From JAMXLJ01 sp036558745 (lineage in GTDB: Bacteria > Actinomycetota > Acidimicrobiia > IMCC26256 > JAMXLJ01), in NCBI GenBank assembly GCA_036558745.1, contig DATBEZ010000038.1, forward strand, positions 1 through 64,000: a DNA stretch of 64,000 nt, read 5' to 3'. This document shows positions 49,297 through 58,014 of this stretch, piece by piece. The notes under the pieces were generated by a model. That model was not told where the DNA came from, did not search any database, and was given only the letters and a program-made list of their open reading frames with translations. The translations under genes and the position numbers were made by a program. Numbering within the stretch: position 1 is the first letter of the stretch; each line of letters begins with the position of its first letter.

Positions 49297-49923
49297 ATGA
49301 CCCGCCCGCCCGACCCGAATCCCGTGCCCGGCCTCCCGTCCGGCACCCGTCGGGCCGCCGCCCTGCGCACCGCGGGCCGTGCCCTGCTGCTCGTGCTCGC
49401 GTCGGCGCTGGTCGCGGGCGTCGCGGCACGGGAGCTGCGCCCGCCGCCGTCGCCGCACCCGCGCGTGTACGGCGCCGCGCTCGCCGAGCCCGGGCCGACG
49501 GGGCGGCGCTGCCCCGACGCGCTCGACGCGGCATGCGCCCGCGCGGTGGGCACCCGGGTCGGGGTGACCGTCGCGTGGCTGCCCGACGGCGACGGCTGGC
49601 GGGGCGCGGGGATGCAGTCCGGGGGCTCGGGTGCACACGGTTGGGCGACCCAGACGCTGCGCACCGAGCACGCCACGCTGACCCTCACGTCGAACTCCCC
49701 CGCGGCCGAGGTCGGCGAGCCGGCCTCCGTTCCCGGCGCGACCGGCCTGACCGTCCGTGTCGCGGACGGCGGCGAGCGCGTGCAGCTGGTGTGGTCCCGG
49801 AGCGGTACGCGCTACGTCGCCGATGCCCGTGCCGACGGGCCCGCGACCCTGGGCGAGCTCGGCGCGCTGGTCGACACCTGGCATCGCATCCGGTACGCGA
49901 GCCCGGTGACCGGCTGGTCCTGA
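49297..49923 (+). CDS. Putative secreted protein of unknown function
   Basis: This 208-residue protein has a basic N-terminus and a hydrophobic stretch (about 21-45, ALRTAGRALLLVLASALVAG) that could be a signal or membrane anchor. It is followed by a globular domain with four Cys-poor beta-strands and two Cys (residues 73, 80; CPDALDAACAR). I do not recognise it. The ATG 49297 follows GAGG. It is divergent from the M50 protease gene, so both could be envelope functions. Confidence 0.6.
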   Translation: MTRPPDPNPVPGLPSGTRRAAALRTAGRALLLVLASALVAGVAARELRPPPSPHPRVYGAALAEPGPTGRRCPDALDAACARAVGTRVGVTVAWLPDGDGWRGAGMQSGGSGAHGWATQTLRTEHATLTLTSNSPAAEVGEPASVPGATGLTVRVADGGERVQLVWSRSGTRYVADARADGPATLGELGALVDTWHRIRYASPVTGWS

Positions 49924-49960
49924 CGCACCGGGCGCGCGACGGCGCTTCGTCGTCGCCGGC

Positions 49961-50521
49961 TCAGCCGTGCTGCAACTCGGGTCCGAGACGCTCGTACGCG
50001 TCGCGCACGATGCGGGCGTGGTCGAACGCGAGCCTGACGTGACCAGCCGACGCGGGGTCGAGCGCGAGGTCGCGAACCGGGATCACCTCGGCCCGTGCCG
50101 CGTCCGAGCCGGCCGTCGGCGTTGGTGCGCCCGCGACCACACCGGCGAAGACGACCGAGACCGTGCGCTGGCGCGGGTCGCGACCCACGTCCCCGTACGC
50201 GCCCAGCTGCGCGAAGTGCGCGCTCCACGCCTCGGCACCGATGTCCACGCCCGTCTCTTCGAGCAGCTCGCGACGGGCGGCGGCGTCGAGGGTCGCGTCA
50301 CCGGGGTCGAGGAAGCCGCCGGGCAGTGCCCACGACCCGCGGAACGGATGGCCGCCGCGCTCGACGAGCAGCACGGCCGGACCGTCGTCACCCACGCTCA
50401 AGACGACGATGTCGACGGTCACCGCGGTCTGCTCGTAGCTCGTGGGGTCGTAGGTGGCCAGGAACCGCGCCTCGTCGTCGTCCTCCGCGTCGTGAGCGTC
50501 GTGGCGTCCCGGGTCGGGCAC
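49961..50521 (-). CDS. Nudix hydrolase
   Basis: This 186-residue Nudix-fold protein has the Nudix box GGFLDPGDATLDAAARRE plus LLEETGV, with the usual Glu after G replaced by Asp (GD). The catalytic REUxEE is intact. The N-terminus EQTAVTVDIVVLSVGDDGPAVLL is typical of ADP-ribose or NrtR-like members. Here it is 6 nt after pncA, so it likely belongs to an NAD-salvage operon as an ADP-ribose or NADH pyrophosphatase; NrtR-type regulation is less likely because no helix-turn-helix tail is visible. Confidence 0.83.
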   Translation of the reverse strand: MPDPGRHDAHDAEDDDEARFLATYDPTSYEQTAVTVDIVVLSVGDDGPAVLLVERGGHPFRGSWALPGGFLDPGDATLDAAARRELLEETGVDIGAEAWSAHFAQLGAYGDVGRDPRQRTVSVVFAGVVAGAPTPTAGSDAARAEVIPVRDLALDPASAGHVRLAFDHARIVRDAYERLGPELQHG

Positions 50522-50527
50522 GGGCGC

Positions 50528-51139
50528 TCAGACCAGGTCGCCGAGGCCCGGTGCGAGCTGCACGCCTGCCGCCTTCATGCGGCCGATCGCCGCCGCCGTG
50601 GTCTCGGGCGTCAGGCCCGCGATCGCACCCCGCAGCACCCGGGTCGCATACCCGTGGCGCACGCCGTCGAGCGCGGTCTCGGTGACGCAGAGCTCGGCGG
50701 GCATGCCCACCACGTCGATGGCCGTGATCCGGTGTCGCCCGAGCCAGCCGTCGAGGGGCTCGCCCGTGTGGTGCTCGATCGACTCGAACCCCGACGCCGC
50801 GCCGCCGTGGTGGCCCTTGTCGAACACGGCGTCGAACTCGAGCTCCTCGACCGTCGCGTGCAGGCGCGCCCCCTGGGTGTCCGCGATGCAGTGCGGCGGC
50901 CAGCTCGTCTCGAAGTCGGGAGGCGTGCCCGGCGCCGCGAAGTGCGACCCGGGATCGACGTGCCAGTCGCGTGTCGCCACGACCGCCTCGTACTCGGCCT
51001 CCTGCGCGAGCAACGCGATCGCGGCGGCGACGTCGTTGCCACCGCGAAGCGCCGCCGCGCCGCCTTCGCAGAGATCACGCTGGACGTCGACGACGATCAA
51101 CGCCCGCCGTTCGTCGTCAGGGATCACGTCGTGCGCCAT
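50528..51139 (-). CDS. pncA: Nicotinamidase/isochorismatase-family protein
   Basis: This 203-residue protein has the catalytic Asp in ALIVVDVQRDLCEGG, the metal-site ATRDWHVDPGSHFA, Lys in DKGHHGGA and Cys in GMPAELCVTETALD. This set fits nicotinamidase, which deamidates nicotinamide to nicotinate. It lies between pncB and a Nudix gene, so the assignment is strong by context. The ATG at 51139 has GGAAGTGGGG upstream. Confidence 0.9.
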   Translation of the reverse strand: MAHDVIPDDERRALIVVDVQRDLCEGGAAALRGGNDVAAAIALLAQEAEYEAVVATRDWHVDPGSHFAAPGTPPDFETSWPPHCIADTQGARLHATVEELEFDAVFDKGHHGGAASGFESIEHHTGEPLDGWLGRHRITAIDVVGMPAELCVTETALDGVRHGYATRVLRGAIAGLTPETTAAAIGRMKAAGVQLAPGLGDLV

Positions 51140-51188
51140 GTCGCCCCACTTCCGGTCACACCGGTCACCGTCGGCTACCTCTCCCCCG

Positions 51189-52493
51189 TCAGACCACTGT
51201 CGCGACGAGCGCCGGACCCGTCGCATCCGCGCGCCGAGCCGACGGCGCCAGCTCCGCGCGCGCCGCGATCGCGTGCGCGCGTGTCTCGTCGAGACTCGCC
51301 ACATCGACCGGCTCGCCGTCTTCCATCAAGCGCGTCTGCAGCGGCCGTCCCGCAACGTCGCGGTCGTCGACCACGAGATGCTCGGCCGTCGCGTACCCGT
51401 CGGGTCCCGGGACACGGAACGCGCGCTTCGGGCACGCGGTCGTCGCCTTTCCGGTCGAGCGCTTCGCGACGGGACGCAGGCGCGCGTCGTGGCTCGCGCG
51501 GCCCGACACCGCGACGAGCTTGTAGACGAACCCGGGTGTGGGTGCGAGCACGACTCGCGTCCCGACCATGAACGCGTCGGCGGGCACCGACGCGAGACGA
51601 TCGATCGCGTGCTCGTCGAGGTCGCCCGAGACCACGATGCGCGCGGCCCGGGCCCCGAGCTCGTCGAGGAGGAGCCGGGCCCGGGGCACCTCGACCAGCG
51701 GGTCGCCGGAGTCGATGCGGACGGCGCCCAGGCCGGGGCCCGCGACCTCCACCGCGGCCCGGATGCCCTGGGCGATGTCGAACGTGTCGACCAGCAGGGT
51801 CGTCCCCGGTCCCTGGGCCGCCACCTGGGCCGCGAACGCCTCCCGCTCGGAGTCGTAGGCCAGCACGAACGCGTGGGCCGCGGTGCCGGCGGTCGGGAGC
51901 CCGTAGCGGGCGGCCGCCTCGAGGTTCGACGTCGACGCGAAGCCCGCGAGGTACGCGGCTCGGGCGGCCGCGACGGCAGCTTCCTCGTGCGTGCGACGTC
52001 CGCCGCCCTCGATGAGCGGGCGCCCCGCGGCGGCGTCGACCATGCGGCTCGCACCGGACGCGACCGCGCTGTCGTGGTTCAGGATCGAGAGGAGCAACGT
52101 CTCGAGCACGACCGCGTCACCGAACGACGCCTCGACGCTGAGCACGGGCGAGAACGGGAAGAACATCTCGCCCTCCCGGTACGCGTCGACGCGTCCGGAG
52201 AACCGGTACGACGCGAGGCGGTCGATGGTCGCCGCGCGCAGCATTCCCGTCGCGACGAGGTAGTCGAGCTGCGCGTCGTCGAAGCGAAAGCGCGCGAGCG
52301 CGTCGGCAAGACGACCGGTGCCCGCGAACACGCCGTACCCGTAACCGCGCGGGAGCGCGCGGGCGAAGACCTCGAACACGGCCGGAAGGTCGGCGACACC
52401 GGAGTCGAGCGCGGCATCGAGCATGGTGAGCTCGTACGCGTCGGTGTGCAGGCCGAGCGCGCTGAGATCCGTTCGCGTTCCGCCCGACGCCAC
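51189..52493 (-). CDS. pncB: Nicotinate phosphoribosyltransferase
   Basis: This 434-residue enzyme of the type II PRTase fold makes nicotinate mononucleotide for NAD salvage. It starts LHTDAYELTMLDAAL, has FEVFARALPRGYGYGVFAG, LNHDSAVASGASRMV, STSNLEAAARYGLPTAGTAAH and VRIDSGDPLVEVPR, all family-specific. The GTG at 52493 is not preceded by a Shine-Dalgarno but by TATATT 6 nt away, which suggests a leaderless transcript. It is followed by pncA and the Nudix gene. Confidence 0.9.
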   Translation of the reverse strand: MASGGTRTDLSALGLHTDAYELTMLDAALDSGVADLPAVFEVFARALPRGYGYGVFAGTGRLADALARFRFDDAQLDYLVATGMLRAATIDRLASYRFSGRVDAYREGEMFFPFSPVLSVEASFGDAVVLETLLLSILNHDSAVASGASRMVDAAAGRPLIEGGGRRTHEEAAVAAARAAYLAGFASTSNLEAAARYGLPTAGTAAHAFVLAYDSEREAFAAQVAAQGPGTTLLVDTFDIAQGIRAAVEVAGPGLGAVRIDSGDPLVEVPRARLLLDELGARAARIVVSGDLDEHAIDRLASVPADAFMVGTRVVLAPTPGFVYKLVAVSGRASHDARLRPVAKRSTGKATTACPKRAFRVPGPDGYATAEHLVVDDRDVAGRPLQTRLMEDGEPVDVASLDETRAHAIAARAELAPSARRADATGPALVATVV

Positions 52494-52499
52494 ACGCGC

Positions 52500-52505
52500 A
52501 ATATA
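52500..52505 (-). promoter_or_regulatory. Putative -10 box of a leaderless pncB message
   Basis: On the minus strand TATATT (52505-52500) is followed by 6 nt and then the pncB GTG (52493). It is a rare AT-only hexamer in this window. No TTGACA-like -35 is evident at the expected distance. Confidence 0.4.
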
Positions 52506-52559
52506 GGTCGGGAGGTCGGCCGTCGCCCCGGGCGGCGAGCCCGCGCCGACGACGCTCGG

Positions 52560-53252
52560 TCAGTGCAGGTCGGCGTAGTGCTGGCGGAACGCGTCCAGAC
52601 CGATCTCGCCGGTGGCTCGCGACCCGACCTTGCCCTGCGAGTCGACGAAGATGAAGTACGGGAACGCCTGCGTGTTGACCGCCGCGGCCGCGGTGCCCTC
52701 CTTGTCGTCGAGGATCACCGGCGCCTTGGCCGCCGGCCAGTGCAGCGTGTTGTTGATCCAGTCACCCGGCGGCCAGTGCGGCGCGTTGGGTTGTTGCGAG
52801 GTGACGACCAGCGTGAGCTTGATGTCGCCGAGCGCGCCCGAAGCGAGCGCTCGCGCCAGCGGCGGCAGCTCGTTGTTGCAGTGCGGGCACCACGGCGCGC
52901 CCACCACGATGACCTGCTTGCCGCCCGTCGGCGAGACGGTCACCGGGGCGCGGTCGGGCGACTCACCCGTGATCGTCGGGATGGGGTCGCCGTCGCCGGT
53001 GGCCGCGTTGGACTCGTCGAAGGGCTGGAGCTGCGAGCCGGAGACGCTGACCTTGCCGTAGTCGAGGAGCACCTGACCGTTGGCACCTTTCGCCTGCTTG
53101 GTGTTGGATCCTCCCCCGGCCGCGAAGGCGGCAACCGCCGCGATCCCCACGACGACGATCACGCCGAGTGCGACGTACAGGCCGGTGGGGCGCCGGCGCG
53201 GGCTGCGGTTCTTGGTCGCGGGTCGCTTCCGCGGCGGGGGTCGTCGGCTCAC
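52560..53252 (-). CDS. Membrane-anchored thioredoxin-fold protein with WCPHC
   Basis: This protein of about 230 residues has an Arg/Pro-rich cytoplasmic tail, one membrane helix (about 25-45) and an extracytoplasmic thioredoxin-like domain. The active site is GAPWCPHCNNELPP (Cys 122/125), and FPYFIFVDSQGKVG supplies the cis-Pro-like region. It begins with GTG in a GTGA overlap with the DsbB gene. A role as its disulfide-carrier partner is likely. Similar to the DUF929/DsbA-like Trx proteins of actinobacteria. Confidence 0.82.
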   Translation of the reverse strand: MSRRPPPRKRPATKNRSPRRRPTGLYVALGVIVVVGIAAVAAFAAGGGSNTKQAKGANGQVLLDYGKVSVSGSQLQPFDESNAATGDGDPIPTITGESPDRAPVTVSPTGGKQVIVVGAPWCPHCNNELPPLARALASGALGDIKLTLVVTSQQPNAPHWPPGDWINNTLHWPAAKAPVILDDKEGTAAAAVNTQAFPYFIFVDSQGKVGSRATGEIGLDAFRQHYADLH

Positions 53253-53842
53253 GAGCCGCTCCGTTCCATGGCCGGTGCGCGACCGGCCGGCTCGACCGAC
53301 GGGAGCGGCGCCTCGTCGGCCCCGAGCGCGTCCGGGTCGGCGACGAGGGTGAACACGATGATGGCGACGAACCCGCACATGGCCATGAACGGGATCGTGA
53401 CGAACCCGAAGTGCTCCACCCAGCGGATGTTGCACGGGTTGGTGATCTCGCACGCGCCTTCGCCGAAGTTCAGGTGCTCGACGCCGAGGTGCCACAAGGA
53501 GATGAGCAGGCCACCGGTCGCGAGCGGCAGCGCGTACCAGCGCACACTCGCATCGCGACGGAGCGCGGCGACGACGAGCACCACCGCGAGCGAGTACATC
53601 GCGATGCGCTGGTACCAGCACAGGCGACACGGCGGGAAGTGCGCGCCCTCCGAGAGGTAGAGACTGCCGGCGGTCGCGATCACGGCGATCGTCGCTGCGA
53701 GGGCGAGGGCGCTGCGCCGCAGCATCACCCCGAACGCTCCCTCGCGTGCGCGGCCGACCAGCACCACGGCCGTCACGATCGCCCCGGCGAGCGCGATGAG
53801 CGCGAGCAACGACAGGAACGTCGTCACGGCTCGTACGGACAT
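53249..53842 (-). CDS. dsbB: DsbB-family disulfide bond formation protein
   Basis: This 197-residue membrane protein has five hydrophobic segments. First redox pair CRLCWYQRI (Cys 72/75) is the DsbB signature, and a second pair Cys131/Cys137 sits in GEGACEITNPCNIRW. It oxidises a periplasmic thiol carrier using quinone. The ATG 53842 has GAGGGAG upstream. It is coupled to the Trx-like gene. Many actinobacteria use VKOR instead, so DsbB here is notable. Confidence 0.87.
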   Translation of the reverse strand: MSVRAVTTFLSLLALIALAGAIVTAVVLVGRAREGAFGVMLRRSALALAATIAVIATAGSLYLSEGAHFPPCRLCWYQRIAMYSLAVVLVVAALRRDASVRWYALPLATGGLLISLWHLGVEHLNFGEGACEITNPCNIRWVEHFGFVTIPFMAMCGFVAIIVFTLVADPDALGADEAPLPSVEPAGRAPAMERSGS

Positions 53843-53988
53843 CCGCGCTCCCTCGATCGGTTCGCCGGAGTGCCATCGTCGCGCGCGACCGGTGTCACCC
53901 CGTGCGCGTGCCCCGGCGCGCCACTCCCCGCGCGTGAGCACCCGGCCGGGTACGACGCGGCGCACTCCTCGGGCAGGGCGGGCGTGGC

Positions 53989-54675
53989 TCAGTTCGGCTG
54001 GGCGCCGAGCACGTAGTTCGCCGGTGGCAGCACGGTGACCGTTGCGCGCCACCCGATCGCAGCCAAGCGGGCTTCCAGGTCTCGGGGTGCGTACGCCACC
54101 TTGACGATCGTGAATTCGCGGCCGTCGGGAAGCCGCCTCTGTTCGCCACCGCCCGTGGGATCTTCGGCGAACCGCACGGTGCCCTCATCGTCCCGTATGC
54201 CGTCGTCGACCATGACGACGTGCCCTCCGGGAGCAAGCGCGTCCCGCACCATCGACCAGAACGGCTGGAAGCGACCGGCCGGGACGTGCGACAGCCAGTA
54301 TCCGGCGAAGATCAGGTCGTAGCGATCGTCCGGCTGATACTCGAAGAGGTCCGCGACGACGTAGTCGACTCGTTCCTTGCCGTGACGCGAACGACTGACC
54401 TCGTGCAGTTCGGCGGAGATGTCGATCGCCGTGACGTGCTGGCAGACGTCGAGCAGCGGTCCGGTCCACCGGCCCGGGCCCGACCCGAGCTCGAGACATC
54501 GGGCGCTCGGCGGGCAATGGGTCTGCACGATCGCTTCGAGTGCAGGGTCTTCGAAGTACGCGCGCAGCAGTTCCTGCACCCCGGGGTCTTCCCGACCCGG
54601 AGGCCCTTGGAGCGCGTGCGCGCGGTAGAACTCGATCTGGTCGCGGATGCGTGCCTGATCGTCGCCATCCGTCAT
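53989..54675 (-). CDS. SAM-dependent methyltransferase (class I)
   Basis: This 228-residue methyltransferase has motif I CLELGSGPGRWTGPLL near residue 65, Asp in TAIDISAELHEV, and the post-I region VVADLFEYQPDDRYDLIFAGYWLSHV. Substrate unknown. The ATG at 54675 is chosen. It faces the secreted propeller gene at 54815 head-to-head. Confidence 0.83.
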   Translation of the reverse strand: MTDGDDQARIRDQIEFYRAHALQGPPGREDPGVQELLRAYFEDPALEAIVQTHCPPSARCLELGSGPGRWTGPLLDVCQHVTAIDISAELHEVSRSRHGKERVDYVVADLFEYQPDDRYDLIFAGYWLSHVPAGRFQPFWSMVRDALAPGGHVVMVDDGIRDDEGTVRFAEDPTGGGEQRRLPDGREFTIVKVAYAPRDLEARLAAIGWRATVTVLPPANYVLGAQPN

Positions 54676-54814
54676 GCGCGGAGCGTACGAGTGAGACGAC
54701 CGACCCTCCAGTCCGCCGGGACGCTCGAGCCGGCCCACGACCGGCCCGAGCCGGAGCGACCGGTCTCGTGCCAAGATGTCGCGCCGGCGCAGGTGACGAG
54801 GGGGGACGCTTGCG

Positions 54815-56008
54815 ATGAAGGTACCGATTCGGGCGCGACGCCTCCGGGTGCGCGCCGCGCTGATCGTGGTCGTCACGGCGGCCGCGCTGTTCTCGACCGC
54901 CACCGCCGCGACGGCGGACGGCAACCACGGGCGCGACGGGCATCACGACCGTGGGCACGAGACGTCGGCCATCGTGTTCAACGGCGAGGGCAACAACCTC
55001 AACGCGTACACGCCGACGCCGCCGTTCCGGAAGCAGACGGTGATCCACACGCGCGCCGACGACCCGAGGGGTCTCGACATCAACGGGCAGATCTGCTTCT
55101 TCCCCGACGGGTCACGCCGCTTCGTGGCCGGTGAGGACACCGGGCAGCCGAACCCGCCGCAGGGTTGGGGCATCTTCCAGCTCCACGGCGACCGGGTGGG
55201 CTCGCTCTCCGCGACGGAGGTCGCGAAGCTCACGCCGACGTACCAGCCGTCGGTCGACAACGCGGAGAACTACGGCTGCGGGTTCCTGAGCCACGGTCGC
55301 GTGCTCACGACCGACGTGGGCAACCAGGCGACCGGCACCGGCGACGGGCAGCTCATCGTGTGGTTCCCGCCCTTCCGCTTCGGCGCGAACCACTACTGCA
55401 AGGTCGCGACCGACATCGCGACCGCGGGCGGCATCCACGTCGACGGGCACGACCGCGTGTACGTCGCGTCCGCGCGCGCACCGACGGCCGGCATCTGGCG
55501 CTACACCGATCTGCCGACGTCCGACACCGCGGCGGGTGGCTGCGGTGCGAAGGACGCGACCGGCGCGCCGCTCGCAACGTCGGTCCACCGCTCCCTGTTC
55601 ATCACCGCCGACCCGCACGCGGCCACACCGAACGCGATCGTCGCGTCGGGTCACGGCACGTTCTACGTGTCGAGCGTCTTCACCGGGACGATCGCCGAGT
55701 ACGATCGCCGCGGGACGTTCCTGCGCACGATCCTCGCCCCCCCGGCGGGTGACATGCTCGGCGCGAAGCCGTACTCGACCGGGACCCCGCTCGGCATCGG
55801 CGTCGGACCCGACGGCTCGATCTACTACGCCGACATCGGGATCGTCATCAGCAGCGGCGGCATCGGTCCCGGGAACGACACCGGCACGGTGCGTCGGATC
55901 CGGTTCGTGCACGGCGTGCCGCAGGCCCCGCAGACCATGGACACCGCGCTCGCGTTCCCCGACGGCATCGGCATCCTCACCCCGCGCGCCCACCAGGACA
56001 ACGACTGA
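54815..56008 (+). CDS. Secreted propeller-like protein with His-rich N-terminus
   Basis: This 397-residue protein has a signal peptide at about 1-35 (basic, hydrophobic, ends ATAATA) followed by a His/Gly/Asp-rich short stretch (GNHGRDGHHDRGHE) that might bind metal. The rest contains NHL/SMP-30-type strands such as GIHVDGHDRVYVASARAP and GIGVGPDGSIYYADIG. It is a probable extracellular beta-propeller; enzyme or binding function unknown. The ATG at 54815 follows GGGGGGA. A palindrome lies 46 nt after its stop. Confidence 0.72.
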   Translation: MKVPIRARRLRVRAALIVVVTAAALFSTATAATADGNHGRDGHHDRGHETSAIVFNGEGNNLNAYTPTPPFRKQTVIHTRADDPRGLDINGQICFFPDGSRRFVAGEDTGQPNPPQGWGIFQLHGDRVGSLSATEVAKLTPTYQPSVDNAENYGCGFLSHGRVLTTDVGNQATGTGDGQLIVWFPPFRFGANHYCKVATDIATAGGIHVDGHDRVYVASARAPTAGIWRYTDLPTSDTAAGGCGAKDATGAPLATSVHRSLFITADPHAATPNAIVASGHGTFYVSSVFTGTIAEYDRRGTFLRTILAPPAGDMLGAKPYSTGTPLGIGVGPDGSIYYADIGIVISSGGIGPGNDTGTVRRIRFVHGVPQAPQTMDTALAFPDGIGILTPRAHQDND

Positions 56009-56054
56009 CGGGACGGCACCACACTCCGACCACACCCTCACCCCACCCGCGCCA

Positions 56055-56098
56055 GTTGGGACACGAACCGGCGCTCCGACACCGGATCGTGTCCCAAC
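56055..56098. terminator. GTTGGGAC-family palindrome (17-bp arms, one mismatch)
   Basis: Arms 56055-56071 and 56082-56098 pair at 16 of 17 positions around a 10-nt loop. It lies between two convergent genes, 17 nt behind the minus-strand metallopeptidase stop and 46 nt behind the plus-strand stop. Its right arm is identical over at least 18 nt to that of the element at 1795-1838, 54 kb away. Confidence 0.68.
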
Positions 56099-56115
56099 GC
56101 GCCAGGGTTCACATC

Positions 56116-57909
56116 TCAGGTGATGCCGTCGGCGCGGCAGGCGTTCGCCGCGGCGCGCAGGTCGACGCTGAACTGGGGCGGCGGCTCCTCGTCGGACTGC
56201 AGGGCGCGCACGACGACGGGGCTGCCCATCGCGCGGGTCGAGGTGCACGCCGCGAGGTCGGCGGACACGCGCCCGTCGGACACGAGGACCTGGCCGAGCA
56301 CGTTGCGCCCGGTGACGAAGCCGAGCGCGTCCGTCGCCGAGCTCGGATCCGCGATCTTCGCGTCGGCTCCCGGGTCGCACGCGGTGAGCACGACGCGGCC
56401 TCCGATCGTCTCCACCCGGTCGACGCCGGCGGGCATCGACGTGAGCCACCGCTGCCACCCGGTGCGGATCGCCGCGGTGTCGCTGACGCTCCGACCCTCG
56501 AACGCGACGCGCAGGCACGACACCGTTCCGCGCTTGAACTCGACCATCGAGTCGCCGGCCCAGCCGTCCGCGTACTTCATCGCGTCGAGCGCCGGCAGCC
56601 GGCCCGCGAGGGTGAGGTACAGGTCGAACGCGCCGAAGACGTCGGTGTCGACCTTGTGCTCCCCCGGCCCCAACGCAGGCGTCGGAACCTTCACGGGATC
56701 CGGCGTCGCGTCTGCCAGCAGCGGCGCGTAGAAGTCGAAGTCAGAGCGGGGCGGGTCACGGAACGCGTCGTCGACACCGTTCGTGCCGTGCAGGTTCTTG
56801 ATCGTGTCGACCATCGGCTCGCCGAGCGAGTACGGCGCCTGCTGCGTCGCGACGAGGAACTCGGGCACGTCGCCGATGTCCTTGCCGATGTCGTCGCCCT
56901 GGGACGCCTGCGCCTTCTCGTACGCGGCGCGGTCGACGCTCGAGAGCTGATCCTTGTACTCCGTCTCGATCCGTTCGGCGTCGCCCTCGATGAGCGCGGT
57001 TCCGGCGAGCGCCGCCTTCGCCTTGTCGGCGTCCTTCCGGATGCGGTTCAGGTCGAAGTACTGGTCCTGGAGGACGTGGGTGAGCTCGTGTGCGATCGTC
57101 ACGCGCGTGGAGACGTCCAACGCGGTGCCGCGCACCCGGATGCGCTTGGTGTCGGGGTCGTAGAACGCGAGCACGTCCGAACCCTGCAGCTCGTTGTTCG
57201 ACCCGAAGAGGTCGACCTTGCCGTGCACGAGCCCGAGCGCGCGCAACTCGGCCTCCGCCTGCTGGATGTCGCGCTTGTCGGACGCGCTCAGCTTGCTGTC
57301 GTCGCTCGTGACGAGCTTGCGAAACGCTGCGTCGGAGAGGAAGTCGACCGGCACCGCGTGCTTGAACCCGAGGCCGCGCAGCTTCGCCACCTCGTCGGCG
57401 ATCGGGGCGATCCGCGCGTCCCACTGCGCGGGATAGCTGTGTGACGGCGAACGGCCGACGAGCCAGTACGTGAGACCACCGGCGGCGAGCGCGAACGCGA
57501 CGACGGCGGCGACCACGGCGATCACGAGCGGGCGCCGGCCGCCCGGCCCGCCCGAGCCGGACGCGGGCATGAGATCGCTCGGACCACCGGCGGCGGGCGT
57601 GCCGGTGAGCGGGGGCGGGCTCCACGCGTTCCCGCCCGGCGGCGACCACGGGCCCGAGCCGGGCGGGGCCCATCCCGACGGGGCGGACGCGGACGGCGAG
57701 GGAGACGGCGGAGGCGATTCGGGCGGCTGCTGGGAGGGCGGCGCAGGCGGCGGCACGCTCCCGCCGACCGGCGATCCCACATGGGTCGCCGCCACCGCGC
57801 TCGGCTCCGAGGCCGCAGGCGTCTCGGCCCCCTCGATCGTCGCCCCACAGCGCCGGCACGTCGACCATGCGGCCGGGACCAGGAAGCCACAGCCAGGACA
57901 GGTCCTCAC
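56116..57909 (-). CDS. Zinc-ribbon, membrane-anchored metallopeptidase
   Basis: This 597-residue protein begins with a zinc ribbon (CPGCGFLVPAAWSTCRRC), then a long Pro/Ser-rich linker (about 30-125), one membrane helix (about 126-150) and an extracytoplasmic domain with TIAHELTHVLQDQYFD (HExxH near 273) and a Glu in LIEGDAERIE about 35 residues later. This resembles the neutral zinc metallopeptidase-type domain of actinobacterial lipoproteins. Substrate unknown. The ATG 57909 is at the start of the ribbon. The ribbon being on the cytoplasmic side suggests a regulatory role. Confidence 0.8.
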   Translation of the reverse strand: MRTCPGCGFLVPAAWSTCRRCGATIEGAETPAASEPSAVAATHVGSPVGGSVPPPAPPSQQPPESPPPSPSPSASAPSGWAPPGSGPWSPPGGNAWSPPPLTGTPAAGGPSDLMPASGSGGPGGRRPLVIAVVAAVVAFALAAGGLTYWLVGRSPSHSYPAQWDARIAPIADEVAKLRGLGFKHAVPVDFLSDAAFRKLVTSDDSKLSASDKRDIQQAEAELRALGLVHGKVDLFGSNNELQGSDVLAFYDPDTKRIRVRGTALDVSTRVTIAHELTHVLQDQYFDLNRIRKDADKAKAALAGTALIEGDAERIETEYKDQLSSVDRAAYEKAQASQGDDIGKDIGDVPEFLVATQQAPYSLGEPMVDTIKNLHGTNGVDDAFRDPPRSDFDFYAPLLADATPDPVKVPTPALGPGEHKVDTDVFGAFDLYLTLAGRLPALDAMKYADGWAGDSMVEFKRGTVSCLRVAFEGRSVSDTAAIRTGWQRWLTSMPAGVDRVETIGGRVVLTACDPGADAKIADPSSATDALGFVTGRNVLGQVLVSDGRVSADLAACTSTRAMGSPVVVRALQSDEEPPPQFSVDLRAAANACRADGIT

Positions 57910-58014
57910 GAAGTCTCCTCGAGGTGGGTCGGCGGGCCGAGATTCTGTCTCGACGCGATGCAGCGACCGCTTGAGGCGACCGTCGGCACGCTCGGCCGGG
58001 CCGTGCCGGCCGCC

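Noticed and set aside
50577..53660. 1027-codon plus-strand frame opposite the pncA-pncB-Trx genes
   Set aside because: No recognisable domain; contradicted by the strong NAD-salvage and disulfide gene assignments on the minus strand.
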